NCBI RefSeq assembly: GCF_000416965.1
Contig: NZ_ATCL01000022.1
Span: 124,001-188,000, forward strand
Origin: Exiguobacterium chiriqhucha RW-2
GTDB lineage: Bacteria > Bacillota > Bacilli > Exiguobacteriales > Exiguobacteriaceae
Length of the DNA stretch: 64,000 bases
Direction: 5' to 3'
The translations under genes were made by a program, and so were the position numbers. The first letter of the stretch is position 1, and each line of letters starts with the position of its first letter. The notes below the pieces were generated by a model, which saw only the letters and a program-made list of their open reading frames with translations, had not been told where the DNA came from and did not search any database. Positions 46,017 through 55,019 of the stretch are shown here, piece by piece.

Positions 46017-46745
46017 ATGTCTACAAAGAAAAAACCAAAATATGAATCGATTGCGGATGAGATTCGGCATCGGATCAATGAACAGGCTTATGAACTCGAA
46101 ACACCGCTCCCAGATGAGATTCAATTGGCAGAAGAATTTGGTGTCAGCCGTATGACGATGAAGCGCGCTCTCGAAATTCTCGTGATGGAAGGCTTGATTT
46201 ATCGGAAGCGTGGCAAAGGGACGTTCATCTTGCCGGCCAGTTTCCAAAAAGAACGCATCAATATCATCAGTAAAGAGACGAGAGGATTGACGCAAGTCAT
46301 CGGCGACCGCAGTTTGCGCAGTGAAGTGCTCGATTTTGAAGTGAAGTTCCCGACCCAGGAAGTCGCTGACCATTTGATGATTGAGCTGACGGAACCGGTC
46401 TATGAGATTCGTCGTGTCCGCTATGTGGACGAAGAGCCGTACGTCATCGAATTGACGTACATGGTCGCCAATCTAATTACAGGACTGTCGCGTAAAATTT
46501 TAGAGAAGTCGGTCTATAGCTACATCCAACAGGAGCTCGGTTACACGATCACGAGTTCACACAAGATGATTCGAGCCGACAAACCTGACGAGTACGATCA
46601 ACGCTACTTGAAGAATGACATTACCGACCCAATCATCGAAGTCGAACAAGTCGTTTACTTGAGTAACGGGAAGCCGTTCGAATATTCATTCGCCCGGCAC
46701 CGCTATGACAAGTTCGTTTTCTCTTCGGTCAATATCGTTCGATGA
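46017..46745 (+). CDS. GntR/UTRA-family repressor (GmuR-like)
   Basis: 242 residues. N-terminal winged helix KPKYESIADEIRHRINEQAY, LAEEFGVSRMTMKRALEILV, RKRGKGTFI; C-terminal UTRA ligand domain from about 85 (TRGLTQVIGDRSLRSEVLDF to PFEYSFARHRYDKFVF). Such regulators bind a phosphorylated sugar and control neighbouring PTS/GH1 genes; in B. subtilis GmuR has that place in the gmu operon. ATG at 46017 is used with GAGGTGG; an ATG at 46005 overlaps the operator. Confidence 0.9.
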   Translation: MSTKKKPKYESIADEIRHRINEQAYELETPLPDEIQLAEEFGVSRMTMKRALEILVMEGLIYRKRGKGTFILPASFQKERINIISKETRGLTQVIGDRSLRSEVLDFEVKFPTQEVADHLMIELTEPVYEIRRVRYVDEEPYVIELTYMVANLITGLSRKILEKSVYSYIQQELGYTITSSHKMIRADKPDEYDQRYLKNDITDPIIEVEQVVYLSNGKPFEYSFARHRYDKFVFSSVNIVR

Positions 46746-46784
46746 TGTCGCCTGAAAAGGCGACTTTTTGCGAAGGAGGTTCGA

Positions 46785-47459
46785 ATGGACGTTCACATTG
46801 AACAAGCCGGGTATGAACGCGGTGAGTCGGTCATTGAGAACATCGAATTTGAGGTCCGACCGGGCGAAATCGTTGGGATGATTGGGTCGAACGGGGCCGG
46901 GAAGAGCACGACGCTCGCCTGTCTCACCGGAACAATCCCGTGGATGCGTGGAACGGTGAAAATCGACCGCTACGCCTATATCCCCGAGCAACCGGTTTAC
47001 TATGATTATTTGACGCTCGAGGAACATATCGCTCTCGTATTGGAATTGACGAGTGTTCACACTCGCGAGCGGACAGACGAATTGCTGCGTCTGTTTCGGC
47101 TCGAGACGGTCCGGTACGACTATATCGCCTCGTTCTCAAAAGGGATGAAGCAAAAAGCGATGATTCTGTTGGCGCTCATTCAAGAGGCGAAGTTTCTCCT
47201 TGTCGATGAGCCGTTCGTCGGACTCGACGCGACGACGACGATTCAGTTGCTTCGTTTACTTGAAGCGGAACGCCGTCAAGGCACCGGGGTGCTTCTCGTC
47301 ACCCACGTCCTCGACACGGCAGAGCGGTTATGCGACCGCTTCGTCTGGATCGATGACGGACGCATGCTCGCAAGTGGGACGAAAGATGAATTGCGTCTCA
47401 GCCTGCAAACCGAAGGCGAGTCGCTGTTCGATATGATGGAAGATGTGGTTATGCGATGA
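46785..47459 (+). CDS. ecsA: ABC transporter ATPase EcsA
   Basis: 224 residues: Walker A GSNGAGKSTTLA, signature FSKGMKQKAM, Walker B FLLVDEPFVGLD, H-loop LLVTHVLD. With EcsB it forms the Ecs transporter, which affects secretion, competence and intramembrane protease RasP in Bacillus by an unclear route. Slightly shorter than B. subtilis EcsA (247). Stop overlaps the ecsB ATG. AAGGAGG upstream. Confidence 0.87.
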   Translation: MDVHIEQAGYERGESVIENIEFEVRPGEIVGMIGSNGAGKSTTLACLTGTIPWMRGTVKIDRYAYIPEQPVYYDYLTLEEHIALVLELTSVHTRERTDELLRLFRLETVRYDYIASFSKGMKQKAMILLALIQEAKFLLVDEPFVGLDATTTIQLLRLLEAERRQGTGVLLVTHVLDTAERLCDRFVWIDDGRMLASGTKDELRLSLQTEGESLFDMMEDVVMR

Positions 47460-48463
47460 ATGAACATCAGCTGTTTGCTAGACGTGTCCGCACCCATGTG
47501 ACCAAGCAGTGGAAGACGTGGCGGCTCATCTTGGATTGGACAGTCGTTCTGTACGGCGTCATTCCGTTCGCCATCTTTCTCGGGTATCAATACCGATTGC
47601 TTTGGCAAGGCGAAATCGAGGGGGTGAGTCAGGTGCCGACGCTCGTTTGGGCGCTTGGAATTGGAATCGTACTCCTTAGAAATCAGTTTTTCGTCTGGGT
47701 CGAACGGGCGGACGTGACGCTGGTGGCCAAACGTTCTTTGGTTCGCAGGTTGAAGCACGATTCGTTGCTTTATCACGCCATCAAACTAGGTTCAACGCTC
47801 CTCTTTGTCCTATTGATGTTCATCCCCGTGCTTTGGCTTGACGGTTGGCCCGTTGTCTCCATATCCGCATTTGGGATCAGCCTCCTGTTTTTGACCGGGC
47901 TTCATACGTGGATCCGTTATCAATTGACGGTCCGGCGCAGCCATTGGATGTTACGAGTTACGGTCACGTGTGTGACGTTCGTTTGTATGTATGCGCTCCT
48001 CAGCGATTCGCCTTTAGGGGCGGTCGTTCTCGGCAGCGGCCTCGTGGCGGTTGCGATATATGTGGGAGAGGGGTGGATGACGCGTCATCCATTTCTTAGC
48101 CAAGAACTCGAACGTAGTGAGGCGCTGCGTACCGCTTTTGACCGGGCATTATTATCCACGTCGGGCGCAATCGAGAAGCCGAGCCGGCGCAAGCGTCCGC
48201 TCTATCGACCGAGACCGAATCGGTTTGGGACCGCCCGGCGTACGTCGGCCATCTTACTCTATATACGGACGCCGCGTCATCGGAACTTATGGCTACGTCT
48301 CATCCCGCTTGCCGTCACAGGGATGCTCCTCGTGCCGAGCTGGTTCAAGTTGCTCATCCCGCTCTATGTCGGCTACGTGATGTGGCAAGAACGACAGGCG
48401 TTCAAACAAGAGATGGAGCGTCATCCATTTTTCCGCGCCATCCAAGAAAGGACAGATTTATGA
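47456..48463 (+). CDS. ecsB: ABC transporter permease EcsB
   Basis: 335 residues, shorter than B. subtilis EcsB (408). ELFARRV-like opening FARRVRTHVTKQWKTWRLIL is the EcsB family start; six or seven helices, including VVLYGVIPFAIFLGYQYRLL and LIPLAVTGMLLVPSWFKLLI. The large middle basic loop SRRKRPLYRPRP lies in the cytosol. Overlaps ecsA by 4 nt and the methyltransferase by 4 nt. No EcsC follows. Confidence 0.83.
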   Translation: MNEHQLFARRVRTHVTKQWKTWRLILDWTVVLYGVIPFAIFLGYQYRLLWQGEIEGVSQVPTLVWALGIGIVLLRNQFFVWVERADVTLVAKRSLVRRLKHDSLLYHAIKLGSTLLFVLLMFIPVLWLDGWPVVSISAFGISLLFLTGLHTWIRYQLTVRRSHWMLRVTVTCVTFVCMYALLSDSPLGAVVLGSGLVAVAIYVGEGWMTRHPFLSQELERSEALRTAFDRALLSTSGAIEKPSRRKRPLYRPRPNRFGTARRTSAILLYIRTPRHRNLWLRLIPLAVTGMLLVPSWFKLLIPLYVGYVMWQERQAFKQEMERHPFFRAIQERTDL

Positions 48464-49071
48464 CTGAACAAGACTATGAACGATTGCTTCAAATCGAGAC
48501 GGCGAAACCGCAACAAGGGTTCCCGGCCTCGGCCGAATACCACCGCTATGAACCGACTCCTTATGAGGCGCTCGACTTGTTGCGTGACGCCTATCCGCTC
48601 GCGGCCACGGACACGGTCGTCGATTTCGGTTCGGGGAAAGGGCGCCTCCCGTTTTATCTCGCCTATACGTTCCGAGTTCGGGCCATTGGCATCGAGATGG
48701 ATGGCGGCTTCCACGAAGCGGCACTTGAGAATTGGATGAACTACGCCAAGAAACACCGGACGCGTGGCAGTGTTCAGCTCGTCCGCGGCTACGCCGAACA
48801 GTTTGAGGTGCCGGCTGAGGCGAACCGCTTTTATTTCTTCAACCCGTTCTCGGTGAACGTGTTCCGGCAGGTCGTCGCGAATATCATCGACTCGGTCGAG
48901 CGAACGCCGCGTCCGGTCGATCTCATCCTCTATTATCCGGCCGATGAGTACTTACATTTTCTGAACGATGAGACGCCGTTTCGCTACGTGCAGGACGTCC
49001 GATTGCCCTTGAAGAATCTTCATGAGCGCTTTCTCATTTATCGTTTTGATATGATGGAGTCATCTTGGTGA
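48460..49071 (+). CDS. Class I SAM-dependent methyltransferase
   Basis: 203 residues. SAM-binding motif I is TVVDFGSGKGRLPFYLAY, acidic end of strand 2 IGIEMDGGF, and motif IV region FYFFNPFSVNVFRQVV. N-terminal QGFPASAEYHRYEPTPYEAL suggests a substrate pocket as in small-molecule or rRNA-related MTases. AAAGGA lies 6 nt before the ATG, which overlaps the ecsB stop; thus an ecsA-ecsB-MTase operon. Substrate unknown. Confidence 0.85.
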   Translation: MTEQDYERLLQIETAKPQQGFPASAEYHRYEPTPYEALDLLRDAYPLAATDTVVDFGSGKGRLPFYLAYTFRVRAIGIEMDGGFHEAALENWMNYAKKHRTRGSVQLVRGYAEQFEVPAEANRFYFFNPFSVNVFRQVVANIIDSVERTPRPVDLILYYPADEYLHFLNDETPFRYVQDVRLPLKNLHERFLIYRFDMMESSW

Positions 49072-49088
49072 ATGGGGAGTGGATCATC

Positions 49089-49751
49089 GTGAAAAAAGAA
49101 GAGATTTTAGACGCGTATCGTTGGCGTCAAGCGACGAAGGAGTTCGACGCGGACCGCAAAATCGATGAGGAAGATTTCGAATTCATCTTGGAGACAGGCC
49201 GCCTGTCACCAAGTTCGTTCGGTTTCGAGCCTTGGCAGTTCGTCGTCGTTCGTCGCGAAGACTTGCTCCAAAAGATTAAAGACCATGCTTGGGGAGCGCA
49301 AGGACAGGCGTTGACGGCAAGCCATTTCGTGTTGATTTTGGCACGGACGCCTGAAGCGATGCGGCATGACTCGGACTATATCCGTCATATCGTCACGGAC
49401 GTCCAAGGACGGACGGAAGACGAATACGCCCTTCGGGTAAAACGTGTCCGTGAGTTCCAAGAACAAGATTATCAACTGTTGGACGACGAGCGTGTGTTCC
49501 AAGAATGGATTAAACGCCAAACTTATATCCCGCTCGGCAACATGATGACGGCCGCTGCCCAAATCGGCGTCGACTCATGCCCGATCGAAGGATTCAATCA
49601 AGCGGAGATTGACGAATTATTGATTTCAGAAGGCGTCATGGAACGAGGCGCCTGGTCGCTCTCGGTCATGGTCGCGTTCGGACATCGGGCCCGTGATTTC
49701 GCGCCGAAGACACGCCGTGACTTCAATGAGGTCGTCAAATACATCGGATGA
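49089..49751 (+). CDS. Nitroreductase-family NAD(P)H oxidoreductase (NfsB/YfkO type)
   Basis: 220 residues. YRWRQATKEFD binds FMN phosphate, LSPSSFGFEPWQFVVV is the family FMN segment, and MTAAAQIGVDSCPIEGF the C-terminal one. It reduces nitro compounds or quinones with NAD(P)H. I start at the GTG at 49089 (MKKEEILDAY) since GGAG is 9 nt upstream; the frame is open to 49065. Follows the methyltransferase by 17 nt and may be cotranscribed. Confidence 0.9.
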   Translation: MKKEEILDAYRWRQATKEFDADRKIDEEDFEFILETGRLSPSSFGFEPWQFVVVRREDLLQKIKDHAWGAQGQALTASHFVLILARTPEAMRHDSDYIRHIVTDVQGRTEDEYALRVKRVREFQEQDYQLLDDERVFQEWIKRQTYIPLGNMMTAAAQIGVDSCPIEGFNQAEIDELLISEGVMERGAWSLSVMVAFGHRARDFAPKTRRDFNEVVKYIG

Positions 49752-49755
49752 AAAA

Positions 49756-49785
49756 AAGCTCAAGCGCCTCGGCGCTTGAGCTTTT
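49756..49785. terminator. Bidirectional intrinsic terminator
   Basis: AAGCTCAAGCGCC/GGCGCTTGAGCTT with a TC loop between converging nitroreductase genes. Confidence 0.88.
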
Positions 49786-49787
49786 GC

Positions 49788-50423
49788 TTATTTCCAGTCT
49801 GTGATGCGGTCGATTGGGAAGCGGACCGATTGGTAACCGTCTTCCGCGGCTTTTCCGATTGAGAGGAGCATGACCGGAAGGTAGCGCTCTTTCTCGAGGC
49901 CGAACGCTTCCGCGATGTTCGCTTTGTCATAACCACCGATCGGGTTTGTGTCGTAGCCGTGAGCACGGGCGACGAGCATGAGTTGCATCGCGACGAGACC
50001 TGAGTCGAGCAAGATGCTGTCTTTGATCGATTCTTTCGGAGCGTCTTTGAAGATGCCTGTAATCATGTCGACTTGGCGGTCACGGACGTCTGGAGGCATG
50101 AGGCCACGTTCAACGGCCGTATCGAAAATCTCTTCTGTGTAATCGGCCATTTGATAATCGGCGAAGATGGCGATGACGGCAGATGACGTCTCGACTTGGC
50201 GTTTGTTGAAGCTTGCGAGCGGGAGGAGCGTGTCTTTCCCTTCCGCGCTATCGATGACGACGAAGCGCCATGGTTGCAGGTTAAGTGAAGACGGAGCCGT
50301 CGTCGCTTCCTCCAAGATTTGTGTCATCTCTTCTTTCGAGATTTTGACGTTCTCATCGTATACGCGAATCGAGCGGCGTCCTTTGACGATCTCCATAAAG
50401 TCTTTTTGTGTAGTCGTGTTCAT
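49788..50423 (-). CDS. Nitroreductase-family FMN oxidoreductase
   Basis: 211 residues. GRRSIRVYDENVKISKEEM, APSSLNLQPWRFVVID and MLVARAHGYDTNPIGGYDKA are the FMN and catalytic segments; LPVMLLSIGKA closes the fold. It belongs to a different subgroup from the converging gene at 49089. AAGGAA precedes the ATG at 50423. Its start overlaps the MarR stop by 4 nt, so it is probably derepressed by MarR ligands such as quinones or electrophiles. Confidence 0.9.
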   Translation of the reverse strand: MNTTTQKDFMEIVKGRRSIRVYDENVKISKEEMTQILEEATTAPSSLNLQPWRFVVIDSAEGKDTLLPLASFNKRQVETSSAVIAIFADYQMADYTEEIFDTAVERGLMPPDVRDRQVDMITGIFKDAPKESIKDSILLDSGLVAMQLMLVARAHGYDTNPIGGYDKANIAEAFGLEKERYLPVMLLSIGKAAEDGYQSVRFPIDRITDWK

Positions 50424-50866
50424 ATAAGGGTCTTCCTTTCGTGTTGAATGTTGGTTTGTAATGTATTTAACAATTCGAGTAGCTGTTGTTGATCCTCTAC
50501 CTTCATGTTTACAAAAAGTCGGTCCGATAAGCACTTCTTTTGCTCGGTCCAATGTGCAATCCGCTCGCGACCGTCATCCGTCAAATCGACAAAGATGACC
50601 CGATTGTCTTGAAGACATCGTTCGCGCGTGATTAAGCCTTGTGTCTCGAGTTGTTTTAAGTGACGCGTAATGGCGGCATGGTCGACTCCGACCCGTTGTT
50701 GCAGTTCACGTTGACGTAACGGTCCGACGTGATGCAAGTTGCTCAAAATATCGAAGCGGGTCGAACTGAGTCCGTCCATTTCCGTATCGAACAGTTGGGC
50801 GAGTTCTTTTTGTACGGTGATGACGTGGTAAAGGATTTCGTCGCTGAGCGAACAGGCGTCGCGCAT
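50420..50866 (-). CDS. MarR-family regulator of the nitroreductase
   Basis: 148 residues. Winged helix with LRQRELQQRVGVDHAAITRH and the wing RERCLQDNRVIFVDLTDDGR. A Cys (C4-region and C in RERC) could sense oxidants, unproven. AGGAGG precedes the ATG at 50866; the palindrome ATTGATAAATCAAT 22 bp upstream is a likely operator, indicating autoregulation of the two-gene unit. Confidence 0.9.
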   Translation of the reverse strand: MRDACSLSDEILYHVITVQKELAQLFDTEMDGLSSTRFDILSNLHHVGPLRQRELQQRVGVDHAAITRHLKQLETQGLITRERCLQDNRVIFVDLTDDGRERIAHWTEQKKCLSDRLFVNMKVEDQQQLLELLNTLQTNIQHERKTLI

Positions 50867-50887
50867 GAGACATCCTCCTTAAAACTA

Positions 50888-50901
50888 ATTGATAAATCAA
50901 T
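50888..50901. promoter_or_regulatory. Putative MarR operator
   Basis: ATTGAT-AA-ATCAAT, a perfect dyad, continuing as ATCATTGAT; typical AT-rich MarR site just before the regulator gene. Confidence 0.6.
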
Positions 50902-50981
50902 CATTGATAGGTCACACAATTCATCCTAATCGGTTTGAAGAGAGAAGGCAAATAAAAAGATTCAAAAAAACTGTTGTCAAA

Positions 50982-51023
50982 CTGTTATATAATAGTCTAT
51001 ATTATATTCAACTGATATATAAC
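50982..51023. promoter_or_regulatory. Repeated TTATATAA-type elements at the glyoxylate-shunt promoter
   Basis: CTGTTATATAAT (50982-50993) and CTGATATATAAC (51012-51023) are 30 bp apart, about three helix turns, and match the perfect palindrome TGTTATATAACA before aceA. TTGTCA (50974-50979) may be the -35 box. Confidence 0.5.
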
Positions 51024-51047
51024 AATTATTCGGGAGGATGTGATGGT

Positions 51048-53231
51048 TTGGAACAATACGTAAGAATCGGCACATACCGTGTCCATCGTACGCTGGTCGA
51101 CTTGATTGCCGAGCGGGTGTTGCCCGAAGAGGCTTCACGGCAACAGTTTTGGGTTGGGGTCGGTCAAATTTTAGACGACTTCACAGAACGGAACGAGGCA
51201 TTGTTGCGAGAACGAGAAGCATACGAACGACTGTTACAGAACTGGTACAAGGAACATGGACCAACCTTCGATCAGCACCAATACAAACAATTTTTGCAAG
51301 ACATCAATTACATCGAGCCAATCGTTCCAGACTTTACGATCGACGTCACGAACGTCGACGCAGAAATCGTCCAGGCCGGTCCGCAACTCGTCGTCCCGCT
51401 CGATAATGCGCGCTATGCGTTGAACGCAGCAAATGCTCGCTGGGGCAGCCTATACGATGCTTTGTACGGAACGGACGTCATCGACACGGACGAGGAGCCG
51501 ACGGCTGGATATAATCCGGAACGGGGGGCGAAGGTCATCGCCTATGCCAAACAGTTTCTCGACGATACGTTTCCGCTCGGGGAAGGCTCACATGAGGAAA
51601 CGGACGGCTATCTCGTGTCACAGGGCAGGCCGTACGCCATCATCGCAGGGAACCGCATCGCGTTCCAAGACGATTGTCTCGTCGGTTATGTCGGGGAGGC
51701 GAGTGATCCGAAGAAGCTCCTGCTCGTCCACAACGGGATTCACGTCGAGCTGAAGTTTGACCGGAACCATCCTATCGGAAAAACAGATCGAGCGGGACTT
51801 GTCGATATCGAGCTCGAATCAGCGTTATCGGCCATCATCGACTGTGAGGACTCGGTCGCGGCCGTGTGCGCCGAAGAGAAAGTCCAGCTCTACTCGAACT
51901 GGCTCGGTCTCATGGACGGAACACTCGAGGCGACATTCACGAAAGGCGGGAGACGACTCACACGGAAGTTGAACCCGGACCGGCACTATATCGGACCGGA
52001 AGGACGTGAAGTCACGCTACCGGGACGGTCGCTCTTGTTCATTCGCAACGTCGGACACTTGATGACGACGGATTTGATGCTTGATGAGGCAGGGCGTGAA
52101 GTGCCAGAGGGCATCCTGGACGGGATTTTCACAGCGCTCATCTCGAGCCGTCATCTCGACGCTAGACAAAATTCTCGCGAACGTTCGATCTATATCGTCA
52201 AACCGAAAATGCATGGCTCGAAAGAAGTCGCCTTCACGAACGATTTGTTCGACGCGATTGAAGACGCGCTCGAGCTGCCGCGTCACACGATTAAAGTTGG
52301 TGTGATGGACGAGGAGCGTCGGACGTCGCTCAATCTAAAGAACTGCATTGAACGAGTGAAAGAGCGCATCGTCTTTATCAACACAGGCTTCCTTGACCGG
52401 ACCGGGGATGAGATTCATTCCTCGCTCACGCTCGGACCGATGCGCCGAAAAGGTGAGATGAAAGCCTCGGCTTGGCTCGACGCGTATGAACGGTCGAACG
52501 TCCGGGTAGGACTCGACGCCGGATTCCACCGAAGCGGACAAATCGGGAAAGGAATGTGGGCCATGCCGGACCGTATGGGCGAGATGATGCGCGAAAAAAT
52601 CAATCATGTCCGATCCGGGGCGACGACGGCCTGGGTCCCATCACCGACGGCGGCCACGCTTCATGCGCTCCATTACCATCAAGTCGACGCCTTTGACGTC
52701 CAACGCGAAGTGGCCGCTCGTTCGTTCGATCATGTGATGGAACGAAGTCGGTTGCTTGAGATTCCACTTGCCACGCGTGACTACACGGACGAAGACGTGA
52801 ACGAGGAGCTCGAGAATAACTTGCAAGGCTTGCTCGGATATGTCGTACGTTGGGTCGAACAAGGTGTCGGCTGCTCGAAAGTGCCCGATATTCATCATGT
52901 CGGCTTAATGGAAGACCGGGCGACGCTCCGCATCTCGAGTCAGCACGTGGCCAACTGGTTGTATCATGGCGTCTGTAGTCGAGAGCAAGTGGAAGCGACG
53001 CTCGTCCGGATGGCCGGTGTCGTCGACGCGCAGAACGCGTCGGACCCGCATTATCGTCCGATGACGCCTGACGTGGAGCGTTCGATCGCCTATCAAGCGG
53101 CGAAAGATTTAGTGTTCGAAGGCGACGAGTCGCCGAACGGATATACGGAACCGATTTTGCACCGGCGCCGTCGACAGTTTTTACAACAAGTGACATTAGA
53201 ACCGAATTTAAAAGGAGGAGCATCATTATGA
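51048..53231 (+). CDS. glcB: Malate synthase G
   Basis: 727 residues, the length of the G isoform (A isoform is about 530). AGNRIAFQDDCL, SAIIDCEDSVAAVCAEEK, IYIVKPKMHGSKEV, the glyoxylate-site KVGVMDEERRTSLNLK and NTGFLDRTGDEIHSS are diagnostic. It condenses acetyl-CoA with glyoxylate to malate. The start is a TTG (LEQYVRIG) with GGGAGG 10 nt upstream; the longer open frame upstream is promoter DNA. Followed by a 4-nt-overlapping small gene and then isocitrate lyase. Confidence 0.93.
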   Translation: MEQYVRIGTYRVHRTLVDLIAERVLPEEASRQQFWVGVGQILDDFTERNEALLREREAYERLLQNWYKEHGPTFDQHQYKQFLQDINYIEPIVPDFTIDVTNVDAEIVQAGPQLVVPLDNARYALNAANARWGSLYDALYGTDVIDTDEEPTAGYNPERGAKVIAYAKQFLDDTFPLGEGSHEETDGYLVSQGRPYAIIAGNRIAFQDDCLVGYVGEASDPKKLLLVHNGIHVELKFDRNHPIGKTDRAGLVDIELESALSAIIDCEDSVAAVCAEEKVQLYSNWLGLMDGTLEATFTKGGRRLTRKLNPDRHYIGPEGREVTLPGRSLLFIRNVGHLMTTDLMLDEAGREVPEGILDGIFTALISSRHLDARQNSRERSIYIVKPKMHGSKEVAFTNDLFDAIEDALELPRHTIKVGVMDEERRTSLNLKNCIERVKERIVFINTGFLDRTGDEIHSSLTLGPMRRKGEMKASAWLDAYERSNVRVGLDAGFHRSGQIGKGMWAMPDRMGEMMREKINHVRSGATTAWVPSPTAATLHALHYHQVDAFDVQREVAARSFDHVMERSRLLEIPLATRDYTDEDVNEELENNLQGLLGYVVRWVEQGVGCSKVPDIHHVGLMEDRATLRISSQHVANWLYHGVCSREQVEATLVRMAGVVDAQNASDPHYRPMTPDVERSIAYQAAKDLVFEGDESPNGYTEPILHRRRRQFLQQVTLEPNLKGGASL

Positions 53232-53524
53232 CAACGAAAAAAATTGAAAGCGAACAGTTAATTGAACGTTGGGTCGTCCGTCGAATCATCTCAGGGGAAT
53301 CGACAGCGACGCTCGCGAACACGGCGTTCGTCTATGGGAACGATTTGATGCGTCTCGTCCTCGATCGGGCCGACGGATCGCTCCAAATCATGAGAGAGCC
53401 AGTCGAAGAAGTTGTCGTGTTCCGCAAACCGGAAGAACGTGATGAAGAAAACGTCTGTCGCTGCTGCGGCATGGAACACTCGTCCTTCAAGTCGGCGCTT
53501 GAGTGCTGCGCATACTTGGATTAA
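53228..53524 (+). CDS. 98-residue Cys-rich protein coupled to malate synthase
   Basis: N-terminal part is mixed helix/strand (SEQLIERWVVRRIISGESTA, NDLMRLVLDRADGSLQI). The C-terminus has five Cys: VCRCCGMEHSSFKSALECCA, i.e. C77, C79, C80, C93, C94, with H84, which could bind zinc or an Fe-S cluster or form redox pairs. ATG overlaps the malate synthase stop; AAAGGAGG lies 8 nt upstream. Position between the two glyoxylate-shunt enzymes suggests a regulatory or assembly job. No family recognised. Confidence 0.8.
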   Translation: MTTKKIESEQLIERWVVRRIISGESTATLANTAFVYGNDLMRLVLDRADGSLQIMREPVEEVVVFRKPEERDEENVCRCCGMEHSSFKSALECCAYLD

Positions 53525-53536
53525 GCACGCACCATC

Positions 53537-53548
53537 TGTTATATAACA
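53537..53548. promoter_or_regulatory. Palindrome TGTTATATAACA before aceA
   Basis: Perfect 12-bp dyad in the 66-bp gap before isocitrate lyase, similar to two elements before malate synthase; likely the same regulator. Confidence 0.5.
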
Positions 53549-53590
53549 AATAATTAAAATGTGGATTAATATAATACAGGAGGAATGGTT

Positions 53591-54871
53591 ATGAACGAAC
53601 AACGCGCACAAGTTGAGGAAATGATACAGTCGGAACGATTTACTGGGGTCGAACGTCCATACGGAGTTGAAGACGTGATGCGACTTCGGGGATCGGTGTT
53701 GATTGAACATACGCTCGCGACAAAAGGAGCGGAACGGTTATGGGAGTTACTCCACGAGCGGGACTACGTCCACGCGCTCGGGGCGTTGACGGGGAACCAG
53801 GCCATCCAGCAAGTAAAGGCTGGTCTTGAGGCCATCTATTTGAGCGGTTGGCAAGTTGCCGCCGACGCGAACTTGTCGGGACATATGTATCCGGATCAAA
53901 GCCTATATCCGGCCAATTCGGTGCCGAGCGTCGTCAAACGAATCAATCAGGCGCTTCAACGCGCCGACCAAATCCAAACGGCGGAAGGAAAAGGCGATAC
54001 GCATTGGTTCGCCCCGATTGTCGCTGACATGGAGGCCGGTTTCGGCGGTGTGCTCAACGTGTTCGAACTGACGAAGGCGATGATTGAGGCGGGGGCAGCC
54101 GGTGTCCATCTTGAGGATCAACTGTCGTCGGAGAAGAAGTGCGGACATCTCGGCGGAAAAGTGTTGCTACCGACACAGACGGCCGTGAAAAACTTGATTG
54201 CCGCTCGGCTCGCGGCAGACGTCATGGGAGTGTCGACGATTATCGTCGCCCGGACGGATGCTCACGCGGCGAATTTGATTACGAGCGACATCGACCCAAT
54301 CGACCATCCGTTCATCGTCGGTGACCGGACACCGGAAGGGTTTTACCGCACCGAGGCAGGCATCGAGCAGGCAATCGCGCGTGGTCTTGCCTATGCACCG
54401 TACGCCGACCTCGTCTGGTGCGAGACGTCCGAGCCCGATTTGGATGAGGCACGCCAATTCGCAAATGCGATTCACGCGAAATATCCGGGCAAACTGCTTG
54501 CTTACAACTGCTCACCTTCGTTCAACTGGAAGAAGAAGCTGTCAGACGAGGAAATCGCAACGTTCCAACAAGAGATCGGTGCGATGGGGTACAAGTTCCA
54601 ATTCGTCACGCTCGCTGGCTTCCACTCGCTCAACTTCGGAATGTTCGAACTCGCCCGCGGATACAAAGACCGCGGGATGGCTGCCTATTCCGAGTTGCAG
54701 CAAGCTGAATTCTCGGCGGAGCAGCATGGTTATACGGCGACACGTCACCAGCGCGAAGTCGGGACCGGGTACTTTGATGAAGTGTCACTTGTCATTTCTG
54801 GAGGCCAGTCGTCAACGACGGCACTGGCCGGATCGACAGAGGCGGAGCAGTTTGAAACGCCTTCCCATTAA
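53591..54871 (+). CDS. aceA: Isocitrate lyase
   Basis: 426 residues. The catalytic loop [13 protein letters not shown] contains the active Cys; [30 protein letters not shown] and [13 protein letters not shown] bind magnesium and substrate; [15 protein letters not shown] is also typical. Splits isocitrate into glyoxylate and succinate for growth on acetate or fatty acids. AGGAGG lies 7 nt before the ATG at 53591. Confidence 0.96.
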   Translation: MNEQRAQVEEMIQSERFTGVERPYGVEDVMRLRGSVLIEHTLATKGAERLWELLHERDYVHALGALTGNQAIQQVKAGLEAIYLSGWQVAADANLSGHMYPDQSLYPANSVPSVVKRINQALQRADQIQTAEGKGDTHWFAPIVADMEAGFGGVLNVFELTKAMIEAGAAGVHLEDQLSSEKKCGHLGGKVLLPTQTAVKNLIAARLAADVMGVSTIIVARTDAHAANLITSDIDPIDHPFIVGDRTPEGFYRTEAGIEQAIARGLAYAPYADLVWCETSEPDLDEARQFANAIHAKYPGKLLAYNCSPSFNWKKKLSDEEIATFQQEIGAMGYKFQFVTLAGFHSLNFGMFELARGYKDRGMAAYSELQQAEFSAEQHGYTATRHQREVGTGYFDEVSLVISGGQSSTTALAGSTEAEQFETPSH

Positions 54872-54876
54872 TCGAT

Positions 54877-54905
54877 GCCCCTCACAAAATGAGGGGCTTT
54901 TTTGT
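54877..54905 (+). terminator. Intrinsic terminator
   Basis: GCCCCTCA-CAAAA-TGAGGGGC then six T. Confidence 0.9.
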
Positions 54906-54939
54906 GTCCAAATTTGGAACGAGGCAATCCCGTTCACCT

Positions 54940-54961
54940 AAATGTGACGTATTTCACATTT
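54940..54961. promoter_or_regulatory. Fnr box before ric
   Basis: A 22-bp perfect dyad: AAATGTGA, 6 bp, TCACATTT, an ideal TGTGA-N6-TCACA site. With TACGCT (54980-54985) as -10 the centre falls near -41.5, the class II activator position. Confidence 0.85.
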
Positions 54962-55019
54962 TTGTCGTCAAACTCTTGCTACGCTAAACATGTCAAAACG
55001 AATATGGAGGTTATGACAG

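Noticed and set aside
50889-51047. N-terminal extension of malate synthase
   Set aside because: The region is AT-rich promoter DNA with operator-like repeats; the TTG at 51048 has a ribosome site and gives normal length.
52600-53322. A 240-codon minus-strand open frame
   Set aside because: Antisense to malate synthase G and the small Cys protein; Arg/Ser/Pro-rich without domains.
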